Shown here: positions 10,794 through 19,563 of the stretch, piece by piece | Numbering within the stretch: position 1 is the first letter of the stretch | Layout: each line of letters starts with the position of its first letter | Assembly: GCA_020536535.1 (NCBI GenBank) | Contig: JAHLWZ010000712.1 | Location: 1 to 21,912, forward strand | Length of the DNA stretch: 21,912 bases | Direction: 5' to 3' | Source of the DNA: Pelomyxa schiedti | Lineage: Eukaryota; Evosea; Pelobiontida; Pelomyxidae | Made by a program: the position numbers and the translations under genes | Notes under the pieces: model-generated | Databases searched by the model: none | The model's input: only the letters and a program-made list of their open reading frames with translations | Told to the model about the DNA's origin: nothing

Positions 10794-12696
10794 ATGTTAT
10801 CGGGACCGCATCCTGTCCTCCCGTACAGGTTATTCTTTGTTAACGTATTATTATCCGTGCTCTACGTGGTGTTTTTGTGTCGCCGACACCTTTTTTTTTT
10901 TCCCCCTTTGCTCCGTTATTCTTGCGTAACCTTGATTCTTGCAGCACTGACAAGTTTCAAGGGTCTATTGACCCTGCTTTTCGTCCACGCCCTGCACCCG
11001 AAGCCGAGATCACGTTCTCGGCTTCCACACCACCTCGCCCAATTAAGGAAGTATCACGCGAGACACCCAAGATAATCCCAATACAAAACCTCTATCCGCC
11101 TCCCACTGTCACTTCACCGCTACTCCCCTCTTCTCCCCGCGCTCAGCTTCTACAGTCCCCACGAAATGACTTCAAGTCACCCAGAAATGATATGTTGAAG
11201 TCTCCCAGAGATACATCTAGCACATCTGGAACAATGCTTCTCCTTACTCCACAAGCCTGCCGCACTCTTACAACTTGTGAGCTGCGGGACCAGTTGAATC
11301 TCATTCCACCGGTCTGTAATCTGAAAGGTTCAAACTCAGCGCCGCCTATCACATCTCGTTCTACTTCGCCTCTTAATGCCAGCTCAACTGCAGTCTTACC
11401 CACACCTACCCCAAGCAACGCACCACCGGTTTGTATCACAACCACTCTTCGTACCGAGGAAACCAACAATTAACTCTCCATTCAGGATCCTGATATGAAC
11501 AAGCCTTGCACATCAACTTACAACCACTGCAACGTGAATACATCAAATACTCCCCCCCCGCAACCACCGTTGTCCCTCATGAGCACACCACGGTCATCAC
11601 CATTGCACCCATTGCTTTCTCTCACCCAAAACACCTATGTTCACTCCTCTCCCGCACAACCAAGTTCGATCTTGTCTCCACGTGATAGTGCCGCACTGGC
11701 CCTTCTATACTCTTTGAATGCAAATACTACTATGAATGGAGGCACAAACAACCAGAGCAATCCAAGTTTCAATAGCTTTGTGACAGCTCCAAGTACTAAT
11801 TCAATTCCCTATTCCAGTCCAACTTCCATGTAAGGCTGATTGATTTTACCAAAACCCTAACTCTTTCTAGTGCAACACCAACTCCAGTGATCACACAAAC
11901 ATCTGTGAACCCCACCCCAACTACTCCAACAAAAGACACGATTTATGCAGCAGGTGGCTACAGCAACTCACCGGCCGCTGCAACACTCCCTACGCCGGCA
12001 TCCCTTGGAATATCTGTTTCACAACCCCAAAACAACACATCATCAGGCACAGAAATGCCGCAACCCACAACACCACTCAAGCATAGACCTGTCCCTCCCG
12101 CTTCTTCTCACACTCAAGTAGCAATCGGGCACTCCCCGACCGTCAAAATCACCCGCAAAGCACAACAAAACAGCCCTAAACTCACCTCCACACCAGACAA
12201 CAACCGATCACCATCACCGGAGTCACCTATCCTCCAGTCATCCGCACCCATCAGCATCCCAGCATCTAACGCACCCACCCACCCGCAGCGCCGCCACAGC
12301 ACCGGTACCAAGTTCAACGGTGCCCACTACAACTCCGCGGCCTTTGCGGATCCACTGTACCAAGCCTACACCGCCAACCCACAGCTCTACTTTGGCTCAC
12401 CACCAACCCACCTCACACTAGGCTCCCCGCCACCCCTGATCGCATTCGGCTCTCCGCCGCAGCACACGCCACACTGGGGCCTCACACCCGAAATGCACAA
12501 CAACCACAACAGCCACAGCCACAGCCCGCACCACTTCCCCAAGTCCGCCGCACACAAGCCTCCATCAAACAACAACTCCACAACCACCAATGACACCCCC
12601 GGTGGTGGTGGTACAAACAAGGGTGTCACATGTTCCTCCGCCACTGTCACTGTTTCACTCCACCAACAACAATCCACAAGTGAGCAGCCACCATGA
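10794..12696 (+). CDS. Ser/Thr/Pro-rich low-complexity protein, 562 aa, function unknown
   Basis: Exons 10794-10828, 10945-11428, 11486-11829 and 11871-12696 (TGA), all GT-AG with matching phases. Exon 1 encodes only MLSGPHPVLPY plus part of a Ser codon. The protein is largely disordered in appearance and full of S/T-P dipeptides, suited to proline-directed kinases. Visible repeats: a cluster of four SPR motifs at residues 75-100 (SPRNDFK SPRNDMLK SPRD) and three GSPP units around 460-486 (YFGSPP, TLGSPP, AFGSPP). A less complex patch, CELRDQLNLIPPVCNL, sits in exon 2, and His- and Asn-rich stretches occur near the C-terminus. No enzyme motif, signal peptide or membrane segment is visible. 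A scaffold or transcription-related regulator is possible, but nothing proves it. The exon 2 donor (CCG|GTTTGT) was chosen because it is the in-phase site that avoids the TAA just downstream. Confidence 0.75.
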
Positions 12697-12837
12697 ATGA
12701 CAATGACCGAGGATTACCTTACCGTACATCACTAAACACTGCCTCCCTTGATTGACTGACTGATTGGTTGCCTGAATGAATGCCTCCCTGACTACCACAT
12801 TACCCGCATCATGTCAACCACGTGCTTTATGGCGAAA

Positions 12838-12843
12838 AATAAA
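12838..12843 (+). terminator. AATAAA polyadenylation-type signal after the Ser/Pro-rich gene
   Basis: AATAAA lies 142 nt after the TGA at 12696 and about 90 nt before the next start. Position and motif fit a poly(A) signal for the upstream gene; use in this organism is assumed. Confidence 0.4.
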
Positions 12844-12921
12844 ACGACGCAGTGTTTAGTACCACAACACCTTCTTTATTCCGAGAATGGCTGAAATATC
12901 CCCCGGGAGAGAAACGGTTCA

Positions 12922-12930
12922 GTTTTTGAA
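12922..12930 (+). promoter_or_regulatory. T-run/GAA element before copy A start
   Basis: GTTTTTGAA ends 3 nt before the ATG at 12934. The same motif lies directly before the ATG of copies B and C although the rest of the upstream DNA differs, so it may be a core-promoter or initiator element with a very short leader. Confidence 0.4.
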
Positions 12931-12933
12931 ACG

Positions 12934-15900
12934 ATGCAGTCCATCAAGCTCTTTGTAGTGGGCGACGGTGGTGTTGGAAAAGTGCGAGAATCAATATTAA
13001 TAAGAGCAATCACACCATTTACGTGACCTTGGGTTTGTTTTGAATTGCGCAGACGTGCTTGTTGATACGGTTCACATAGGGAGAGTTTCCTACAGGAAAA
13101 TACGTCCGTTCCGTATGTGTTTTTTTTCCATCTTTTTGTTCTAACGATGACTTACAGGCGTTTAAACGCTCCCTGTAAGAGTTTTTTTTTTTAATCTTGG
13201 TGAAATTGATTGCCTGCAAGAATATATGTTACGGTGGAGGAGGAGACATACGGTGTGATATTGTGGGACGTTGACGGTTTGACACACCCTTCCCTCTGTG
13301 AATAAGACCAAGAAATTCCTTCAAGGTAGTGAAGATAGTGAGAGACTAAGGCGCCACAACTATACTGGAACGGATATTTTCTTGGTATATTCCTGTGTTA
13401 TGTGTTTTTGAGGATAATATCTGGATAAGGTCTGCGTTTCCATTGCCAATCCTCTCAGTGTTGATAATGTTCGGTCAATGGTTGCAACCATAAATCCCTT
13501 TTGATTCACTCACTCACTGAACAAACAAAACATTGAAGCGGTTACCGGAGGTGAGTGTTTCTTGAGTTTCCTGTCATGCACTGATATTCTGTCAGATTGC
13601 TCTCCTTTTCCCAAACACCCCATTCATCCTTGTGGGTACAAAACGTGATCTGAAGAGTGATCCTCGTCACCTCAAGTCGCTTGCGAGGAAACACAGGTCA
13701 CCCTTCACCTTTGAAATGGGGTGTGAGGTAAACCTGAGCCCATCCCCACAAATAATCAATAAAGTCTTTGACTTCTTCAGATGGCACGAGAATTTCATGC
13801 AGCAGCATATGTTGAGACGAGTTCCTTGACGGGAGAACACGTTCAGGATCTTTTTACACTCGCAGTCAAAGTTGCCACAACTGGAAGAAGAAAGCAACCT
13901 GTTCCGGCATCATTCTCATTGGTATCTGGCACTCACTTTCATCACTCATCCTTCAGACAAACTCACCTTCATGAAAAAACAAACAGGGAACTCTGTGGAA
14001 CGCACTTGTTCCTCACATGCCTGCTTCTTCTGCCACCGTTCATCGTCATCATCAGCAACCCTCATGGTCAAAACTTTTCTCTGACGTTGATGTGGCTGCA
14101 AGGTGACTTTCCCCCCCACATTTTTTTCACCTCTTCTGACTGTTGTTCATCATCACAAACACACACACCAACAGATACGGTCACTCACAATCACGATGTG
14201 GAACTGTTCTGATCACTGTTGGTGGAATGTGTGCCGATGGTGCACCACCACCTCCACCTGACGTTCTGAGGTTCGATTGTTCCAGTGGGAATTGGTTGCA
14301 TCCATTCCCTCTTGCCATCGCAGATTGCGCTGAGAACCAGAGTCACTCTGTTGGAATCAAAGGAATGACATTTGTTGCCTCTGTGTATGTCTCCCCCCCG
14401 CCCCCTCATTTTTTGCGTTTCTCGATTTGACTCAAACTCACAAAAAGATTTGTTGATGACTTGATGTTTCTCTTTGGAGGTTTATTTCTTCCCTTCACCA
14501 TTTCATCCTCTCATTGGTCACCGACTGGTTTGGGGTTGGTCACCGAAAACCCACACATGTGAACACAGGGAGGAGCAACAGTTACAACAACTCGTTGAAT
14601 TGCCTGAACATGAGCACAGGGGAGTGTTCACTTCTCCCAGAAGGAAATCGTGCAGAGTCACCTTCTCCTCGATACGGTTCATCGATGATCGCGTTTGGGA
14701 AGTGCTTGTTTGTGTTTGGAGGGTGTGTGTTCTCCTCTCATTATTGTTGTTAATTGTTCTTCTCACAAAGAGTTGCAGTTATGACTGCAACAGCGTTGAA
14801 TGTGAAGACTTGAGGTGTTATGACTTGACTGTCCAAAGTTGGATTCAGGTGTGCGTGTGCAACACTCCCCTTTCCACAACAGTAACTCCCACACCTCACA
14901 GGTGGCGGGAATCGAATCAGGAAGCGAAGCACCAAGTGGGAGATTCCACCACACCGCTGTTTGCCACAACGGAAACATGATTATCTTTGGTAAATCAAAT
15001 CAACCACTCCACAATTCAAGCAGCGAAAGCTCTCACACATTGCCGCACGCTCTCTCACACACAAACACAGGTGGAATATTGAATGGCAAGAAGCTCAACG
15101 ATGTGTGGACTTTTAGTGAGAGAAACAACTCTTAAATACTTATTTCCTGATTGTAACTCACCAGATCTTTCCACGAAAGTGTGGGTGAAACCACCAACAC
15201 GAGGGATCACACCACCAGGCATGCGAGGCCACGCGGCGGCAGTGATTGGTGATGAAATGTTTGTGTGCACTTGTGATCCCCCTTCGTCACCTTCTTCCAT
15301 GGCTTTGTTCAAGTATGATATCATCTCTCTTTCACCTTTTCCCTCCCGATTGACACACTGCAAACACAGACTCACACTGGGATCATCAACCTTCGAGTGG
15401 TCGCGAGTTGAGATCGGGAACACACCACCGGTTCGTGAATTCCACACTCTTCTTTCATCAGAGGATGGTATGTTGATACTGGCAGGTGGCCGCGAACTTG
15501 CCGCAACCACTGGGACCCCCTCGGGTGTGTGCTGCTTTTCCTCTTCTCCACTCAATAAAACACAGGAAAGACGCACGGAGATGGGTGGTGGTTGCAACTT
15601 TTCAGAAACGTTTTTAAAATGCTTCCACACGAACTGTGGATGTTCATTTTCTCGTTCTGTGATCCGAAAGACCTCTTCCGGCTTTCCGCTGTGTGTGCAC
15701 ATCCCCTTCCTCTTAATGTCAATCACTCCACACCCTCCACTTTACATTTAATCATTCCGCACCGCAAACTGTCCAATGAATAATTCACATTTCGCACACA
15801 GGTGTGCCGGGATTTCAGAGCACTTGCATCATCTGACATTCTTTGGAACCGATTCGTTCCGGCGAGCACCGTCGGCTCATCACCAACATCGGCCAACAAT

Positions 15901-16054
15901 GGTTGTGCCGCGCTCAAATCCCTGTTCACATCATCAACTGTGTTCTTTCTTTGCAAAGCTGGGGTGGACATCACTGGTGAATGGTATGTGTGCTGTCTTG
16001 TGTGCATTTTTCCGTTCGTTCACCCCTTTTTCTTTCAGGATATTTGTTCCTTGA
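12934..16054 (+). CDS. Rho GTPase-Kelch-F-box fusion, copy A, with in-frame stop in exon 2 (possible pseudogene)
   Basis: Same architecture as copy B. Exons: 12934-12981, 13053-13112, 13158-13174, 13221-13276, 13326-13384, 13430-13480, 13539-13550, 13596-13727, 13781-13921, 13987-14102, 14175-14384, 14448-14479, 14569-14726, 14771-14848, 14902-14989, 15071-15115, 15165-15312, 15370-15524, 15566-15690, 15802-15983 and 16039-16054. Codon 25 is TAG (13077-13079) where B and C have TCG, so the GTPase reading is broken just after GDGGVGK|TCLLIRFT. No other stop or frameshift is seen over about 640 codons. The GTPase is also the most eroded of the three: DTAG reads DVDG, the Gln61 position is Ser, and the switch I Thr is Ser. 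The G-T-K-R-D base motif and ETSSL survive. Kelch and F-box exons (LPHELWMFIFSFC) are nearly identical to B. An alternative acceptor right after the TAG would remove it in frame, but with the P-loop Thr. A downstream start could still yield a Kelch-F-box protein. Confidence 0.8.
13077..13079 (+). other. In-frame TAG in copy A GTPase exon 2
   Basis: Reading exon 2 in the phase set by the P-loop gives TTC ACA TAG GGA. The aligned codon is TCG (Ser) in copies B and C, so one C-to-A change explains it. TAG also serves as the apparent natural stop of the CTD-phosphatase gene in this window, so simple reassignment of TAG to an amino acid is not favoured. Confidence 0.85.
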
Positions 16055-16260
16055 AATAGACTCCTGAAGCCGCTGAGTGCAAGTTGTGAGAATTGATTGG
16101 ATGAGCGAGCCTTGAAAGTACCAGTGTAAAACGAGACCCCAGTCCGGGTCTGAAATGGTCAGAGATACCGGAACGCTCTCATCTTCGTTATCGTAGCTCT
16201 GGATCGGCGGTCTGGTTTTTTTTTTATTCCACCTGAGTGTAAATTCGCTTAAACTGTCGA

Positions 16261-16270
16261 GTTTTTTGAA
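16261..16270 (+). promoter_or_regulatory. T-run/GAA element before copy B start
   Basis: GTTTTTTGAA abuts the ATG at 16271. It matches the element before copies A and C. Confidence 0.4.
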
Positions 16271-19200
16271 ATGATACAACCACTAAAGTGCGTTGTGGTC
16301 GGCGACGGCGGCGTGGGCAAAGTGTGTGTCAAGAATATGACTGTCCGTTGATGTTGCTGTCATCCTTTTAACATTGTTTACCAATGACAGACATGTTTGT
16401 TGATAAGGTGCACATCGGGCGAGTGGCCCGTGGGCGACTACATACCAACGGTATGAGAGTGTTGATTTTTTAGTGTGTGCACTCACGAACCAAAAAGGCA
16501 CTGAACAACCAGAAGTAAGGGGGTGTTTTTAATCTTTGACACATGAAAAATTGACTGACTGGCAGTATGAATGTTACTTTTGAGGAGAAGGCATACAACG
16601 TGCGATTGTGGGACACTGCCGGTTTGACACCCTTCCCTCTCTGTGTGACTGAACATTTCCTTTCCTTCAGGTGAGGAAGATTATGACAGAATAAGACCCT
16701 GTTGCTATCCTGGAACAGACATTTTCTTGGTATTCTAGTTTCTATGCGTTTCGTTGTTGTGATGAACTCATCAGCTCTGCTTTTCTCTTGTTTACCCTCC
16801 CAGTTTTGGGAATATTCGGTCAAAGGTTTCAAACAACACAACTCCATTTTAGTCTTGAACTAAACAACCGAACAACCAACACAAAACGAAACATTCAAGT
16901 GGTTCCCTGAGGTGAGCAGTTCCCGAGGTACCATACCACCTAAATGAAGTTAGATTTCTCACCATTGCCCAAAAACGGCATTCATCATTGTGGGGACAAA
17001 ACGTGATCTGAGAACTGATCCTGCTTTCCTCAATCGCCTTATTCGGAAACACATGTCACCCGTCACTTTTGAAATGGGTTCTGAGGTCAACCTTATCCCA
17101 TCCTCACAAATCACCAAATCAATTGTTTGACTTCCCTTTCAGCTGGCCCAAGAACTTCATGCAGCAGCATATGTTGAGACGAGTTCCTTGACTGGAGAAC
17201 ACGTTCAGGATCTTTTTACACTCGCAGTCAAAGTTGCCACAACTGGAAGAAGAAAGAAACCTGTTTCGTCATCATTCTCATGGGTATCTATCACTCACTT
17301 TCATCATCCTTCAGACAAACTCACCTTCATGAAAAACCAAACAGGGAACTCTGTGGAATTCACTTGTGCCTCGCATTGGATCATCAAAACCAACAACAAC
17401 AACACCACCAAGGCCCGCTTCTTCTGCCACCGTTCATCATCATCATCATCCACCCTCATGGTCAAAACTTTTCTCCGACGTTGATGTGGCTGCAAGGTGA
17501 TTTGCCTCACATTTTATTCCCTGTTCTGAATGGCTGTTGATCATCACACACACACAAATCAACAGATACGGTCACTCACAATCACGATGTGGAACTGTTC
17601 TGATCACTGTTGGTGGAATGTGTGCCGATGGTGCACCACCACCTCCACCTGACGTTCTGAGGTTCGATTGTTCCAGTGGGAACTGGTTGCATCCATTCCC
17701 TCTTGCCATTGCAGGTTGTGGCGAGAACCAGAGTCACTCTGTTGGATTCAAAGGAATGACATTTGTTGCCTCTGTGTATATCTCCCACCCACTCGACTTT
17801 ACTCAAATCCAAAAGTTATTTTGACAACTTGATGTTCCTCTTTGGAGGTTTGATTCTTCCTTCTCCATTTCGTCTTCACTCATCAACCAAAAAACCCACA
17901 GGGAGGAGCAACAGTTACAACAACTCGTTGCATTGCCTGAACATGAACACAGGGGAGTGTTCACTTCTCCCAGAAGGAAATCGTGCAGAGTCACCTTCTC
18001 CTCGATACGGTTCATCGATGATCGCGTTTGGGAAGTGCTTGTTTGTGTTTGGAGGGTGTGTGTTATCCTCTCATAGTGTTATATTGTTCTTCTCCTCACA
18101 AAGAGTTGCAGTTATGACTGCGACAGCATTGAATGTGAAGACTTGAGGTGTTATGACTTGACTGTCCAAAGTTGGATTCAGGTGTGCGTGTGTGCAACAC
18201 TCCCCTTTCCACAGCACCAACACACACACCTTGCACACAGGTGGCGGGAATCGAATCAGGAAGCGAAGCACCAAGTGGGAGATTCCACCACACCGCTGTG
18301 TGTCACAGCGGAAACATGATTCTCTTTGGTAAATCAACACTCCACACACAATTCAGCACACAGCAACAAAAACTCTCTCACATTGCCGGACACCTCACGC
18401 ACACAAACACAGGTGGAATGTCGAATGGCAAGAAGCTCAACGATGTGTGGACTTTTGGTGCGGAAACAAACAAGTCTTAATTTCTTATTATTTACTGACC
18501 TGAACACACACACCCAGATATTTCCACGAAAGTGTGGTTGAAACCCCCAACACGAGGGATCACACCACCAGGCATGCGAGGCCACGCGGCGGCAGTGATT
18601 GGTGATGAAATGTTTGTGTGCACTTGTGATCCCCCTTCGTCACCTTCCTCCATGGCTTTGTTCAAGTATCTTTTTATCTCATCTCTCTTTCACCTTTTTC
18701 CAAACTGACTGAAACACAGACTCACACTGGGATCATCAATCTTCGAGTGGTCACGTATTGAGATCAGGAACGCACCACCGGCCCGTGAATTCCACACCCT
18801 TCTTTCATCGGAGGATGGTCTGTTGATACTGGCAGGTGGCCGTGAACTCACTGCACCAACCGGAACCCCCTCAGGTGTGTGTATGCTGTGCTGCTTTCCA
18901 CCCCTTCTCATATTATTGATAACTTCACTCAACAAAACAAAGGAAAGATGCACGGAGATGGGTGGTGGTTGCAACTTTTCAGCAACGTTTTTCAAATTCT
19001 TCCGCATGAACTGTGGATGTTAATTTTCTCGTTCTGTGATCCAAAAGACCTCTTCCGGCTTTCCGCTGTGTGTGCACATCCCCTTCCCCTCAATATAATA
19101 TTTTTTAATAAATTTTCGAAATCAGTTCCGCACCCAATTTCCGCCTTTACGTTCTTCATTTCGCACCGCGTCAACTGTCATTTCCATGAATAATTCACAT

Positions 19201-19462
19201 TTTGCACACAGGTGTGCCGGGATTTCCGAACTCTTTCATCGTCTGACATTCTTTGGGTGCGGTTCATCCCTGAGACCATAATAAGTTCCTCCACCAACAA
19301 GGGTGCCGCTCTCAAGTCCTTGTTCCGATCGACAGCTGCGTTTTACTTGTACAAAAGCGGAACGGACCTCACTGATGATTGGTGTGTGCGTCTTTTCCCG
19401 TTTGGTGTTTACAAATTCGTTCACTCCCCTTTGACTTCAGGATCTTTGTTCCCTGTGAGTGA
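16271..19462 (+). CDS. Rho GTPase-Kelch-F-box fusion, copy B, intact, 653 aa
   Basis: Exons: 16271-16321, 16391-16450, 16498-16514, 16566-16621, 16671-16729, 16775-16825, 16900-16911, 16954-17085, 17143-17283, 17345-17496, 17566-17775, 17816-17847, 17902-18059, 18104-18181, 18241-18328, 18413-18457, 18518-18665, 18720-18874, 18943-19067, 19212-19381 and 19441-19462; all phases close. Residues 1-180 are a Rho/Rac-like domain: P-loop GDGGVGKT (11-18), switch I IPT (35-37), LWDTAGEEDYDR (57-67, Glu63 in place of Gln61), GTKRDL (116-121) and ETSSL (158-162). A His/Pro-rich linker follows. Residues about 243-548 contain six Kelch motifs with GG pairs and following W or Y (for example RYGSSMIAFGKCLFVFGG and GRFHHTAV...LFGG). 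Residues 566-606 are an F-box (LPHELWMLIFSFCDPKDLFR, then VCRDFRTLSSSDILW). No CAAX is possible because the GTPase is N-terminal. Predicted role: SCF substrate receptor with an atypical Rho domain, analogous in logic to RhoBTB. A C-terminal F-box after Kelch is the reverse of the usual order. Confidence 0.9.
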
Positions 19463-19551
19463 GTCACCGTACCAACACTGACTAGCCTTGGAACCATTAA
19501 CCCATTAATGGCGTTAACGATGGTTTAGAGTTTTCCTTTCACAGCCAGTTG

Positions 19552-19563
19552 GTTTTTTTTGAA
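19552..19563 (+). promoter_or_regulatory. T-run/GAA element before copy C start
   Basis: GTTTTTTTTGAA abuts the ATG at 19564. It is the third occurrence of the motif at the start of a Rho-Kelch-F-box gene. Confidence 0.4.

Noticed and set aside
15055-15726. Long minus-strand frames opposite the Kelch/F-box exons
   Set aside because: Antisense shadows of nearly identical coding exons; the same frames recur in the other copies for that reason.
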